From Herbaspirillum frisingense GSF30 (GTDB lineage: Bacteria > Pseudomonadota > Gammaproteobacteria > Burkholderiales > Burkholderiaceae_D): a stretch of 64,000 nt of DNA. Numbering within the stretch: the first letter of the stretch is position 1; each line of letters begins with the position of its first letter. The stretch is taken from contig NZ_AEEC02000008.1 in assembly GCF_000300975.2 (NCBI RefSeq), forward strand, positions 62,001 through 126,000, in the 5' to 3' direction. The notes beneath the pieces were generated by a model. That model was given only the letters and a program-made list of their open reading frames with translations. It made no database searches and had not been told where the DNA came from. Below, piece by piece: positions 8,934-17,484 of the stretch. The position numbers were made by a program, and so were the translations under genes.

Positions 8934-8951
8934 ATTTATGCATACATAAAT
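8934..8951. promoter_or_regulatory. Candidate GntR operator ATTTATG-N4-CATAAAT
   Basis: An exact 7-bp inverted repeat with a 4-bp centre, about 70 bp upstream of the porter start. The core TATGCATACATA resembles the TGTATACA-like sites of FCD-type GntR regulators, and the regulator gene is adjacent. It probably controls transcription of the porter. Confidence 0.55.
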
Positions 8952-9023
8952 TCAGGCACGCGGCCCGCTGCCTCATCCGGCAGTCCCTGGCCTCCCATCC
9001 GGCTTTCTGTACAGGAGAAACGC

Positions 9024-10298
9024 ATGACCACCCTCACCCAAACCGCCCCGGCGAGCACGCAGGGCTTGCTGCGCAACCGCTGGTTCCAGTTGCTGATCGG
9101 CCTGATCTGCATGATGGCCATCTCCAGCCCGCAATACGTCTGGACCCTGTTCACCAAACCCCTGACCGCCAAGCTGGGCGTGCCGCTGTCGGAACTGCAG
9201 ATCACCTTTTCCATGCTGATCGTGCTGCAGACCTTCTTCTCGCCCTTCCAGGGCAGCCTGATCGAGCGCTTCGGCGCGCGTCGCCTGATCGCCATCGGCA
9301 CCTTCATGTCCGGCCTGTCCTGGGTCCTGGCGGCGCAGGTCTCCAGCATCGGCATGTTCTACCTGGCCTATGGACTGGTGGGCGGGCTGGGCACCGGCAT
9401 CGTCTATGTCGGCGTGGTCGGCCAGATGGTGCGCTGGTTCCCGGACCGGCGCGGCTTCGCCGTGGGCATGGTGGCGGCCGGTTATGGCATGGGCGCGATC
9501 CTGACCACCTTCCCGATCTCGGCCTCGCTGGCCAGCGCCGGACTGGAAACCACGCTCTGGCAATTCGGCCTGGTGTTTGCCGTGATCGGCGTCATCGCTT
9601 CGCAGGCCCTGCGCTCGCCGGATGCCAGCCACGCCGCCGCCATGCCGGCCCCGGCCATTGCCGCCAGCACGCATGACCTGGCGCCGCGCCAGATGCTGCG
9701 CACCCCGCTGTTCTGGCTGATGTTCGCGATGATGACCATGATGTCGACCTCGGGCCTGATGGTGACCTCGCAGATGGCCACCTTCGCCCGCGACTTCGGC
9801 GTGGCCAACGTGATGGTGTTCGGCCTGGCCGCGCTGCCGCTGGCGCTGACCATCGACCGCCTCACCAATGGCCTGACCCGCCCCTTCTTCGGCTGGATCT
9901 CGGACCGCTACGGTCGCGAGAACACCATGTTCTTCGCCTTCGCGCTGGAAGGCGTGGCCATGGCGCTGTGGCTGGCCACGCGCGAGAACGCGGTGCTGTT
10001 CGTACTGCTGTCGGGCGTGGTGTTCTTCGGCTGGGGCGAAATCTTTTCGCTCTTCCCCTCCACCCTGACCGACACCTTCGGCACCCGCAACGCCACCGCC
10101 AACTATGGCTGGCTGTACATCTCGCAGGGCATCGGCTCCATCTTCGGCGGCCCGCTGGCGGCGATGATGCATGAGAAGACCGGCAGCTGGCATCCGGTCT
10201 TCGGCACCGCCATCACGCTGGATATCCTGACCGCCTGCCTGGCGCTGATGGTCCTGAAACCCTGGCGCGCGCGCTATCTGGCCAAGGTCGCAGGCTGA
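9024..10298 (+). CDS. MFS transporter, oxalate/formate antiporter (OFA) type
   Basis: 424 residues from the ATG at 9024, preceded by AGGAG. Twelve hydrophobic segments; features of the OFA family include RNRWFQLLIGLICMMAISSPQYVWTLF at the start, SLIERFGARRL in loop 2-3, GTGIVYVGVVGQMVRWFPDRRG around helices 4-5 and WISDRYGRENTM in the second half. Family members exchange oxalate for formate or move other small mono- and dicarboxylates. No oxalate-decarboxylating enzyme is next to it, so the substrate stays open. Confidence 0.82.
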   Translation: MTTLTQTAPASTQGLLRNRWFQLLIGLICMMAISSPQYVWTLFTKPLTAKLGVPLSELQITFSMLIVLQTFFSPFQGSLIERFGARRLIAIGTFMSGLSWVLAAQVSSIGMFYLAYGLVGGLGTGIVYVGVVGQMVRWFPDRRGFAVGMVAAGYGMGAILTTFPISASLASAGLETTLWQFGLVFAVIGVIASQALRSPDASHAAAMPAPAIAASTHDLAPRQMLRTPLFWLMFAMMTMMSTSGLMVTSQMATFARDFGVANVMVFGLAALPLALTIDRLTNGLTRPFFGWISDRYGRENTMFFAFALEGVAMALWLATRENAVLFVLLSGVVFFGWGEIFSLFPSTLTDTFGTRNATANYGWLYISQGIGSIFGGPLAAMMHEKTGSWHPVFGTAITLDILTACLALMVLKPWRARYLAKVAG

Positions 10299-10338
10299 GA
10301 TCGCTACCGTTCTTCCGCTGAATTCCTCCGAACCATGA

Positions 10339-10374
10339 TGCCGCCCGGTGCCACGCCGGGCGGCATTTTCTTTT
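10339..10374 (+). terminator. Rho-independent terminator after the OFA porter gene
   Basis: A 10-bp perfect stem (TGCCGCCCGG at 10339-10348 with CCGGGCGGCA at 10356-10365), 7-nt loop, then TTTTCTTTTG. Confidence 0.85.
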
Positions 10375-10565
10375 GAGGACACAGGCCCGCTTCCCGCCCG
10401 GGCGACGGATTGCCCCCTCCTGCCGTATACTTCCCGTTCTCCTGCATCGCCGGGCAAGCCATCTGCAACCGGCTTGCAAGCCTTTGTAACTCCCCTGCAA
10501 CTCAGTGCGGTCACGCGGGTCTGACCCTCCCGCGCCTCATCACAAGAACACACTACCGCTGCCTC

Positions 10566-12248
10566 ATGGAAATCGTCTTTACCGTCCTGATCCTGCTGCT
10601 GGCCGTCGCCGTCTCCGGCGTGGTGGCAAGGCTGGCACCATTCAAGCTGCCCCTGCCACTGTTCCAGATCGCCCTGGGCGCCGTGCTGGCCCTGCCCATG
10701 TTCGGCCTGCGCATCAGTTTCGATCCGGAACTGTTCCTGCTGCTGTTCATCCCGCCACTGCTCTTTACCGATGGCTGGCGCATGCCCAAGCGCGAGTTCT
10801 TCCGGCTGGCGCGCCCCATCCTGGCCCTGGCACTGGGTCTGGTGATGTTCACCGTGGTCGGGGTGGGCTACTTCATCCACTGGATGATCCCGGTCATCTC
10901 GCTGCCCTCGGCCTTCGCCCTGGCGGCGGTGCTCTCGCCCACCGATGCGGTGGCGGTCTCTTCCATCATCGGCAAGGGCCGCCTGCCAGCGTCGATGCAG
11001 CATGTGCTGGAGGGCGAAGCGCTGATGAACGACGCCTCCGGTCTGGTGGCCTTCAAGTTCGCCATCGCCGCCGTCATCACCGGCAGCTTCTCGCTGCTGG
11101 ATGCCAGCATTTCGTTCGTGCTGATCGCTGCCGGCGGTATCGCGGTGGGCCTGATCGTGGCCTGGGGCTTCGGCCTGATCCGGCGCAAGATCATCGAATG
11201 GGCCGGTGACGAACCGGGCATCCAGGTGGTGCTGCTGCTGCTGATCCCCTTCACGGCCTATATCTTCGCGGAACACTTTGGCCTGTCCGGCATCCTGGCG
11301 GCGGTCGCTGCCGGCATGCTCATGCCCTACCTGGAAACGGCCGGCGGCGAATCGGCCGCCACCCGGCTGCAGGGGCGCAGCATCATGACGATGCTGGAGT
11401 TCGTCTTCAACGGCATGTCCTTCCTGCTGCTGGGCCTGCAGTTGCCGGGCATCGTCAGCCTGGCTCACGTGGATGCGCAGATGGCCGGCAACGTCCCGGT
11501 GTGGCACCTGTTCGTGTATATCCTGGCCATTACGCTGGCGCTGATCGTGCTGCGTTTCGTGTGGGTGTGGATCAACCTGCGCATGCGCCGCTTCGCGTCG
11601 GCACTGCGCGGCCAGAGCGGACGCAATCGCAAGTTCGACCTGCGCCTGATCAGCATCACCGCGCTGTCAGGCGTACGCGGCGCCATTACCCTGGCCGGTG
11701 TGATGTCGATCCCGCTGCTGCTGAAGGAACATACGCCCTTCCCGGCGCGCGACCTGCTGATCTTCCTGGCCACCGGGGTGATCGTCTGCTCGCTGCTGTT
11801 TGGCAGCTTCCTGCTGCCGTGGATGCTCAAGGACCTGCAGCTCGATGCCGAGGTCAAGCGTCGCCGGGCCGAGGAGATGATGGCGCGTCTGCGCCTGTCG
11901 GAGGCGGCCGTGCGCAGTATCGAGACCGCCCAGGAACGCATCGGCGTGACCCTGGACGAAAACGACCTGGCGCTGCTGACCGAAGTCAGCGGCAGCCTGC
12001 TGGCCACCTACCGGATGCGGATGAATGCGGAGAGCGATTCGGAAGACACCCAGCGCGCCGCCAACCGCTTCAAGCAGTTCGAGCGCGAACTGCGGCTGGA
12101 GGCCATCCGCGCCGAGCGCCTGGAGGTGCACTACCTGCGCGCCGAACAGCGCATCAACGATGAAACCTTCCTGATGCTGATCAACCAGATCGACATGGCC
12201 GAGACCTGGCTGCTGGGCTCACTGAACGGCCCCGGCCAGCATCACTGA
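10566..12248 (+). CDS. CPA1-family Na+/H+ antiporter (NhaP/YjcE type)
   Basis: 560 residues from the ATG at 10566 (MEIVFTVLILLL). About twelve membrane segments fill residues 1-410. The CPA1 ion-site motifs are present: SPTDAVAVSSI in one segment and EGEALMNDASGLVAFKF in the next. The C-terminal ~140 residues are a charged, helical cytoplasmic tail (VKRRRAEEMMARLRLSEAAV and on to the end), as in E. coli YjcE-type members. It exchanges monovalent cations for protons at the inner membrane and helps pH and salt balance. It is a single-gene unit ending in a strong terminator. Confidence 0.9.
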   Translation: MEIVFTVLILLLAVAVSGVVARLAPFKLPLPLFQIALGAVLALPMFGLRISFDPELFLLLFIPPLLFTDGWRMPKREFFRLARPILALALGLVMFTVVGVGYFIHWMIPVISLPSAFALAAVLSPTDAVAVSSIIGKGRLPASMQHVLEGEALMNDASGLVAFKFAIAAVITGSFSLLDASISFVLIAAGGIAVGLIVAWGFGLIRRKIIEWAGDEPGIQVVLLLLIPFTAYIFAEHFGLSGILAAVAAGMLMPYLETAGGESAATRLQGRSIMTMLEFVFNGMSFLLLGLQLPGIVSLAHVDAQMAGNVPVWHLFVYILAITLALIVLRFVWVWINLRMRRFASALRGQSGRNRKFDLRLISITALSGVRGAITLAGVMSIPLLLKEHTPFPARDLLIFLATGVIVCSLLFGSFLLPWMLKDLQLDAEVKRRRAEEMMARLRLSEAAVRSIETAQERIGVTLDENDLALLTEVSGSLLATYRMRMNAESDSEDTQRAANRFKQFERELRLEAIRAERLEVHYLRAEQRINDETFLMLINQIDMAETWLLGSLNGPGQHH

Positions 12249-12265
12249 GGAGGAGCGGCAACGAC

Positions 12266-12305
12266 AAAGCCCGCGCTGCCATTGGATTGGCAGCGCGGGC
12301 TTTTC
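12266..12305. terminator. Strong bidirectional terminator between convergent genes
   Basis: A stem of about 16 bp built on GCCCGCGCTGCC (12269-12280) and its exact complement (12289-12300), flanked by AAA on the left and TTTT on the right. It serves the antiporter gene on the plus strand and the small gene at 12329-12598 on the minus strand. Confidence 0.88.
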
Positions 12306-12328
12306 ATTGCCCTACGGAATGAAGCGAC

Positions 12329-12598
12329 TCAGGCCACCGAATTGATGGTGGTGCCGATGATTTCGCCGGTGGAGTTGCGCGAGGCCTGTTCGCGGCGATT
12401 GCGTTCTTCGTTGGCGGTCTCGGCACGGGTTTCGTCAGCCTGGATTTCTTCCTGGCGGCGCATTTCGGCCTTGGCGGCGGCTGCGGCCTCTTCGGCGCGA
12501 CGCACGGCGACCGGGTCGTTGGCTTTGCCCGTGGTGGGTGTATTGCCGTTGGGGTCGGAGACGACGGCGTTGACGGCGGAGGAAATGTCGATGGGCAT
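12329..12598 (-). CDS. Small Ala/Glu-rich protein of unknown function
   Basis: 89 residues from the ATG at 12598, with GGGAG upstream. I do not recognise the family. The middle third (about residues 30-70) is a highly charged, Ala/Glu/Arg-rich helix likely to form a coiled coil (AVRRAEEAAAAAKAEMRRQE). The ends are polar and probably flexible. No signal peptide or membrane segment. Shared terminator with the antiporter gene. The clear ribosome site and codon use support a real gene. Confidence 0.6.
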   Translation of the reverse strand: MPIDISSAVNAVVSDPNGNTPTTGKANDPVAVRRAEEAAAAAKAEMRRQEEIQADETRAETANEERNRREQASRNSTGEIIGTTINSVA

Positions 12599-12985
12599 GT
12601 TGGGCTCCCTGTGACTGCGAAGACTGAAGACGGATACTGGATCGGATCGGGCGTACCGCTGCCGGTACGAATTCGCTATGTTACGCCCATTGTTGCGCTC
12701 TGCCACAGGGAAAATCCTGAGTCGCGCAGAATTACCGGGATACCGTGCGGAAACTGTGATGAATCTGGCAAATAAACCGCCCTGGCCCAGTGCACGTCGA
12801 TGTCAGGGTGGCAAGTGATTGCCGTACAGACAAGCCAGATGGAACCTTACCGTAGCGCTCGGCGGATGGCTCCCGCCTGTTGGGCAGCCCGCAGCAAGCG
12901 TCGCGCTTCCTCCCCACTGGCCGAAAGTGACAGTTACGAATTGCAATGCCCCCAGTGTCGGTATTGCTCGCAAACCGGGTCAACA
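12599..12985. other. 387-bp spacer without a convincing gene
   Basis: Upstream of the small Ala/Glu-rich gene. An imperfect dyad (CGTACCGCTGCCGGTACG, 12651-12668) and AT-richer DNA near 12670-12790 are compatible with a promoter. Open frames here translate to Cys/Arg/Pro-rich text without family features and were not called. Confidence 0.5.
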
Positions 12986-13435
12986 CTAGATTGACCGCAG
13001 GCGTCGGCATTCCAGATGAAGCAGCGGATAAGGCCGTCCTTGACCGTCCAGTTCTGATCGCCCTGTCTTGATGAAGCCCAAGTGCAAGTAAAAAGCGGAT
13101 GCTTGCTCGTTCTGTTCGTTGACATCCGTCGTCAGAACAGGCGATAAGCCCAATGCGTATTCGACCAGGCCACGCCCGATGCCTTTGCCATGATGGGCGG
13201 GATCGATAAACAATGCCTCCATGTGCGCGTCATTCAACAACATGAAGCCCAACGGTCTGTCGTTCTCGTCGACGGCTAATAGCAATGGAGCATCTGGAAG
13301 AAATTCCCGGACCTCATTGGCAATTTCCGCATAGTCAGCCGGACTCAAAAAATCATGCGTGGCCAGTACGGCATTGCGCCAGATGTCCAGCACTCGATCA
13401 CCATCGTCGCGATGTGATTTTCTAATATTCATCAT
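12986..13435 (-). CDS. GNAT-family N-acetyltransferase (YjaB-like)
   Basis: 149 residues. The acetyl-CoA binding motif A reads FIDPAHHGKGIGRGLVEYAL near residues 75-95, followed by the motif B region EQNEQASAFYLHLGFIKTGRSE. The N terminus (IRKSHRDDGDRVLDIWRNAVLATHDFL) is typical of YjaB-like acetyltransferases. Substrate unknown. It lies 6 bp downstream of the P-loop kinase-like gene on the same strand, so they are probably cotranscribed. Start is one of two adjacent ATGs (13435 or 13432). Confidence 0.87.
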   Translation of the reverse strand: MMNIRKSHRDDGDRVLDIWRNAVLATHDFLSPADYAEIANEVREFLPDAPLLLAVDENDRPLGFMLLNDAHMEALFIDPAHHGKGIGRGLVEYALGLSPVLTTDVNEQNEQASAFYLHLGFIKTGRSELDGQGRPYPLLHLECRRLRSI

Positions 13436-13441
13436 ATGTCT

Positions 13442-13981
13442 TCAGGCAAGAGTCGGCGCTATCGGGCTAGTGCTGACGAAATCGATATCGAATTCTTCAC
13501 ACTCAAATTCATCCGGCGGCTCCCAAAGTGCGCTCGCGATCTCGAATATATGATCCGGCACGAGCATTGAGAATGTGGGACCTTGCTCCTCATTCCTCCG
13601 TCGGACACGTTCGCGACGAAGTTCCAGAGGGGCATCAAGCACATGGATACGAAGTGAAAATCCCTGGTCCACGATGCGCCGGCAAAACGCCATTCGAGGT
13701 GTTTGTTGGATCAAGCCGAGTTCCAGCACGACATCTCGCCCTGAATCCAGTATTTTTTGGCTATGAATCCAGATCAGGTCCAACAAGCGCTCTTTGCGCT
13801 GGACATACCAAGAGACGAAATCACCTTCGGGGCGATCAGGACTAAAGAGCCTGGCGAACCACTCGTCGAGCGCAATATGTACACCCCCGACATTTTCCGC
13901 CAAGACGGTGCTGAAGGTGGATTTGCCAGCCCCGACAGGGCCTTCAACGAGATGCACTTGATTCATTGCGTGAGTGTTCAT
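13442..13981 (-). CDS. P-loop AAA/kinase-like protein
   Basis: About 179 residues. A Walker A motif GPVGAGKST sits right at the N terminus (residues about 14-22). The protein resembles zeta-toxin/gluconate-kinase-like small ATPases: DEWFARLF after strand 2, VVLELGL as a Walker B-like strand, and an Arg-rich lid (LELRRERVRRRNEEQGPTF). Candidate starts are 13996, 13981 and 13966; I chose 13981 as the middle choice without a decisive ribosome site. It probably phosphorylates a small molecule; the target is unknown. Cotranscribed with the acetyltransferase, a pairing that hints at antibiotic or metabolite modification, but this is inference. Confidence 0.7.
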   Translation of the reverse strand: MNTHAMNQVHLVEGPVGAGKSTFSTVLAENVGGVHIALDEWFARLFSPDRPEGDFVSWYVQRKERLLDLIWIHSQKILDSGRDVVLELGLIQQTPRMAFCRRIVDQGFSLRIHVLDAPLELRRERVRRRNEEQGPTFSMLVPDHIFEIASALWEPPDEFECEEFDIDFVSTSPIAPTLA

Positions 13982-14183
13982 TAAGGGGATACGCATTGTA
14001 TGCGGACAATTGGATGTCTGGAACTGCCCGCTTCGGAGCTTGCACCGGCCACTCACTCGCGGGATGAGTTTTCTGGAAACTCCTCGAATTCACGAAGTCC
14101 CACTGATGTTTGGCAATGCTTCGGATAGTGCAGAAAGAATTCAGGATAACTCGGGGGCGAAGCGCTATGCAAAGGAGACCCAT

Positions 14184-15062
14184 CTATCTGGACGATGTCT
14201 GGGCCCACGCCACAAATATTTCTCCCACCTCTCTGAGGGCGGCTTCGCGGCGCGGCATATCCAACGTCGGCGCATCATAGTAAGCAGCGACAAATAGCGG
14301 ATTACGCTGCGGTGGACGCACGATCGCGTAGTCATTGGTCTGCCGCTCCACGCTGGTGCCGGGGCGGTCGCCTGCCTGCCAATCCGCCGGCAGGGCCGCA
14401 CGCAGGCGATTGCGTCCGGGGCGGCAAGCGATCATCCAGTCTTCCAGTTGCTGGCGCGCATCCGGACTCAAGACATCGCCCGTCAGGATCGCGCGTGCAT
14501 TGCCGACGATGGCCCGCGGCGTGGTCGTATCCCGCTCACCACTGTACTGATTGGACATCGGCTCATAACGGTCGGAACGCGTCACGGTGTCGCCCAGGCT
14601 TCGTAAGAAAGCAGTCAAGCCGTCCGGGCCGCCAGCATTGCGCATCAGCAAGATGGCGGCAGTGTTATCACTCAGTTCGAGGGTCGCCTGACACAGCTCG
14701 CCTACCGTCATGCTGCCGCGCCCGACGTTGGTCAGGGTGGTCGGCGAGGTGAAGATCAGATCCTTCCTGGTATAGGGTATTGATCGTTGCAAGCTCTCCT
14801 TGCCTTGATCGACGCGGGCTAGCACCTGCGCAGCGAGCATGCCCTTGAACGTGCTGCACATCAGGAAACGTTCGTCGGCCCGATGCGCCAGTGTCTTGCC
14901 CGAACCGGTATCGACCGCGAACACGCCCAGGCGCCCGCCATAGCGGTGTTCCAGTTCAGCTAGCGGGGAGGTAGCGGCGCGCAGGTCAAAGGCGATACCG
15001 CCGAGGCCGAATGCCAGGGGAAGACCGATGCTGAGTTGACGGCGTTTGAAGGAAATGGTCAT
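14184..15062 (-). CDS. Class A beta-lactamase with altered KTG box
   Basis: 292 residues with a Tat-like N terminus (KRRQL followed by a hydrophobic stretch). The catalytic motif STFK lies at residues 70-73, SDN at 131-133 and the omega-loop E-x-x-x-N as EPMSN at 167-171. The usual KTG near residue 234 is replaced by RPG (GDRPGTS, residues 232-238). Arg in place of Lys occurs in CARB-type enzymes, but Pro instead of Ser/Thr is unusual and could change or weaken activity. It is the last gene of a blaI-blaR-bla set on the minus strand, 100 bp after the blaR-like gene, so it is likely induced by beta-lactams. Expected location: periplasm. Confidence 0.88.
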   Translation of the reverse strand: MTISFKRRQLSIGLPLAFGLGGIAFDLRAATSPLAELEHRYGGRLGVFAVDTGSGKTLAHRADERFLMCSTFKGMLAAQVLARVDQGKESLQRSIPYTRKDLIFTSPTTLTNVGRGSMTVGELCQATLELSDNTAAILLMRNAGGPDGLTAFLRSLGDTVTRSDRYEPMSNQYSGERDTTTPRAIVGNARAILTGDVLSPDARQQLEDWMIACRPGRNRLRAALPADWQAGDRPGTSVERQTNDYAIVRPPQRNPLFVAAYYDAPTLDMPRREAALREVGEIFVAWAQTSSR

Positions 15063-15162
15063 GGGGAAATTTTCTCGTCAGTGCAAGGAGCTGGGAAAAG
15101 GGCACAACTCGCCCCGGCAGGCATCGGCGCTACCAGAACGAGATCCGCGATCGGGAAAAGTG

Positions 15163-17001
15163 TCAGCCGTTCTGCTGCGGTTGCTGCTGCGGAATCGCGG
15201 GGAGCAAGCGGCGAATACTGCGGGCGTCACGTTCCATGGCGTCAGGCCTGGCGCCGTCGAGCAAGACCAGCGTGACATCCTGCTGTGGCGACTTCAGCCG
15301 CATGATGAGGCAGCGGCCCGCCGCTGCCGTGAAGCCAGTCTTGGACAAGGCGATGTCCCATCCCTTTTGCCCGACCAGCTGGTTGGTGTTGCGATAGGTG
15401 ACGCGCTGCCCGGCGATCGTGATCGCGCCCGCCGGGGCTGTCGTATAACGTGCGATGTCCGGATAGCCTGCGGCCGCGCCCGCGATGGCAGCCAGCTCCA
15501 GCGCAGTCGAGGTGTTGCGTGGCGAGAGCCCGGTCGGATCATCCAATGTGGTGTGCGCCAGGCCGAGTTCCGTGATCTTGGCACTGGCCGCTCGCCTGAA
15601 TGCAGGCAGACCACCCGGATAGCTTTGAGCGAGCGCATAGGCAGCACGGTTATCCGAAGAAGCCAGTGCCAGTTGCATGAGCGTGCGCAGGCTGACGCGG
15701 GCCCCTTGCGGCAGACTGGAACTGACCTGCCGCAAGGCGCTGACGTGCTGCTGTTCGATGCGAACCAGTCGATCCAGATCAGGCTTTGCATCGAGTACGA
15801 CCATCGCCGTGACCAGCTTGGTCAGCGAGGCGATCGGCACCACCGCATCGGCGTCCTTTCGCAGCAGCACGCGACCGGAATGGCTATCCAGAACCGCCAC
15901 ATGATTCGACTCCAACAGCCGTCCCAGCATAGAGGCTTCCCCCTCCTGAACGGCATCCGGCAAGGTGCCGGCTTGCCGATGCTCCGACGCGGCGCGCGTC
16001 GCTGCCATCGATGATGGCGTAGCCGGCACAAACTGCAGACCAGCCGCGAGCGCGGCAGCCATCGTCAGGGCCAGCATCACCGCCGGCACCGTGGATATCA
16101 TGACCGTGGGCGGTATCCGTGTTGACGGCCGCGCCAGCCGCTTCACGCGCTCCAGCAATTCCCCGCTCGCCGCTTGCAGCGACACGCCTACCGTATTGTC
16201 CCGCGTCTGGCATTGACTCAGGCGCTCCAGCGCGAGCGCCAATTGCCGCGGCTCGCCGGTCAGCGTACCGGCCAGATCGTCGGCGATCAACTCGCGCTCC
16301 ATACGGATTTTCCGGGAGAGCCACCACACCACTGGATGGAAGAAGAGCAATGCCTCGATCGCGTTCTGCAACAGATTGATGAGGTAGTCCAGGCGCTTGA
16401 TGTGGGCGATCTCATGAGCCAGCAAGGCTTCCAGCATCTGCGGCGGCATGCTCAGAAAAATCGCCCCCGGGACGATGATGACTGGCCGCCACCATCCCGT
16501 CGTCAGCGGTCCATGGTTGCCATGCGCCACACGTAGCAAGACCGGTCGGCGGATGCCGCAACATATCGCCAGGGAGCTGGCGCAGGCCTGCCAACGCGTG
16601 GGCGCTGCGCCGGTCTGTACTGCAATATTCCTGCTCCAGTACAGCCCGGATGCCAGCCGCGCTCCCATTGCGATCACGCCGACCGACCAGCAGGCAACCA
16701 GCCATGGCATTGCGGAGGTGAGGAAGATGGAAAAGGGCTGGCTTCCGATCATCCCGGCCAGACCGTGGCCGGCGCCTGTCGATGCTGTGGTCATTGCAAT
16801 AGACAGGCCTGCCTCCAGCAACACCGACGCCAGGCACGACAGTTGCGCCAGACACAGCATCAGATAACGTTGCCTGCAAGCCGCAGTGGGGAGCAGGCGC
16901 AGCAGCACGACGGCGACGGCACCGATCAGTGCCCCTTTCCAGAGGAAATTCAGAAGCGCCCAGCCGATTGCCGTGACCACGGTAGATGATTCCGCGATCA
17001 C
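15163..17001 (-). CDS. BlaR/MecR-like M56 metalloprotease fused to S11 penicillin-binding domain
   Basis: 612 residues. The N-terminal half is a BlaR1/MecR1-type membrane M56 protease: hydrophobic segments at about 10-35, 45-70 and 90-115, zinc motif HEIAH at 186-190, third ligand Glu in RELIADD (about 227), and a last membrane segment at about 290-312. The periplasmic half (about 340-610) is not the usual class D-like BlaR sensor but an S11 D-Ala-D-Ala peptidase/PBP7-like domain with SLTK (382-385), SDN (439-441) and KTG (544-546). Inferred role: acylation by beta-lactam triggers cleavage of BlaI. The GTG start at 17001 has GGAGATG upstream and overlaps the blaI stop by 4 bp. Confidence 0.88.
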   Translation of the reverse strand: MIAESSTVVTAIGWALLNFLWKGALIGAVAVVLLRLLPTAACRQRYLMLCLAQLSCLASVLLEAGLSIAMTTASTGAGHGLAGMIGSQPFSIFLTSAMPWLVACWSVGVIAMGARLASGLYWSRNIAVQTGAAPTRWQACASSLAICCGIRRPVLLRVAHGNHGPLTTGWWRPVIIVPGAIFLSMPPQMLEALLAHEIAHIKRLDYLINLLQNAIEALLFFHPVVWWLSRKIRMERELIADDLAGTLTGEPRQLALALERLSQCQTRDNTVGVSLQAASGELLERVKRLARPSTRIPPTVMISTVPAVMLALTMAAALAAGLQFVPATPSSMAATRAASEHRQAGTLPDAVQEGEASMLGRLLESNHVAVLDSHSGRVLLRKDADAVVPIASLTKLVTAMVVLDAKPDLDRLVRIEQQHVSALRQVSSSLPQGARVSLRTLMQLALASSDNRAAYALAQSYPGGLPAFRRAASAKITELGLAHTTLDDPTGLSPRNTSTALELAAIAGAAAGYPDIARYTTAPAGAITIAGQRVTYRNTNQLVGQKGWDIALSKTGFTAAAGRCLIMRLKSPQQDVTLVLLDGARPDAMERDARSIRRLLPAIPQQQPQQNG

Positions 17002-17381
17002 CGCTCATCTCCGTGCAGTAGTCTCCTGATCTCGTCTTTCTCTTCTTGCGTCACGTGATGGCGCAATGCCGCCATCACCAGCGCCTTGCCCGATCCCGAG
17101 AACGCCTTCTGGATCAGATCCTTCAGCAGGGTCGCCTGCAGCGACTTCTGCCGCTGAGCCGGCGCATAGACGTGAGAGCGCTCGCTTTCATCGCGTGTCA
17201 GCAAGCCTTTGCCGTGCATGACCTGCATCTGCCGCAACACGGTGGCATAGGAGAGATCGGGCCGCTCCGGCAGCATGGCCTCATGCACTTGCTTGACGGT
17301 GGCATCGCCCAGCTGCCACAGCACGCGCAACAGGTTCAATTCGGCCGCGGTGGGCCTGGATTTCTTGTGGGCTGGTTCCAT
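16998..17381 (-). CDS. blaI: BlaI/MecI-family repressor
   Basis: 127 residues from the ATG at 17381. The winged helix reads AAELNLLRVLWQLGDATVKQVHEAM and LSYATVLRQMQVMHGKGLLTRDE, the BlaI/MecI/CopY pattern. The C-terminal dimerisation half, cut by BlaR-type proteases in known systems, follows. The TTG four codons upstream is a less likely start. The gene overlaps the BlaR-like gene and lies next to tandem dyads at 17426-17456, which are its probable operators. Expected role: represses itself, blaR and the beta-lactamase gene until a beta-lactam signal arrives. Confidence 0.92.
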   Translation of the reverse strand: MEPAHKKSRPTAAELNLLRVLWQLGDATVKQVHEAMLPERPDLSYATVLRQMQVMHGKGLLTRDESERSHVYAPAQRQKSLQATLLKDLIQKAFSGSGKALVMAALRHHVTQEEKDEIRRLLHGDER

Positions 17382-17425
17382 ATCGGATTCCAAAAGGCAT
17401 GATCGTTGCGAAGTAGAATATATTT

Positions 17426-17456
17426 TCTAGACCAAAGTGTCTAGACCAAAATGTCT
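17426..17456. promoter_or_regulatory. Tandem BlaI-type operators AGAC-N6-GTCT
   Basis: Two abutting dyads with the same spacing: AGAC-CAAAGT-GTCT at 17429-17442 and AGAC-CAAAAT-GTCT at 17443-17456. The first extends to TCTAGAC-N6-GTCTAGA. They lie in the 103-bp spacer between blaI and the divergent acyltransferase gene, in AT-rich DNA, where they could block both promoters. BlaI-family proteins bind such dyads as dimers. Confidence 0.7.
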
Positions 17457-17484
17457 ATACATCTGAAAGGCCAACATACCCTCG

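Noticed and set aside
8973..11507. 844-codon open frame on the minus strand
   Set aside because: Antisense to the porter and antiporter genes, repetitive His/Gln/Arg text, no motif.
12732..13010. 92-codon minus-strand frame in the 387-bp spacer
   Set aside because: Cys/Arg-rich text without recognisable family and overlapping the acetyltransferase gene.
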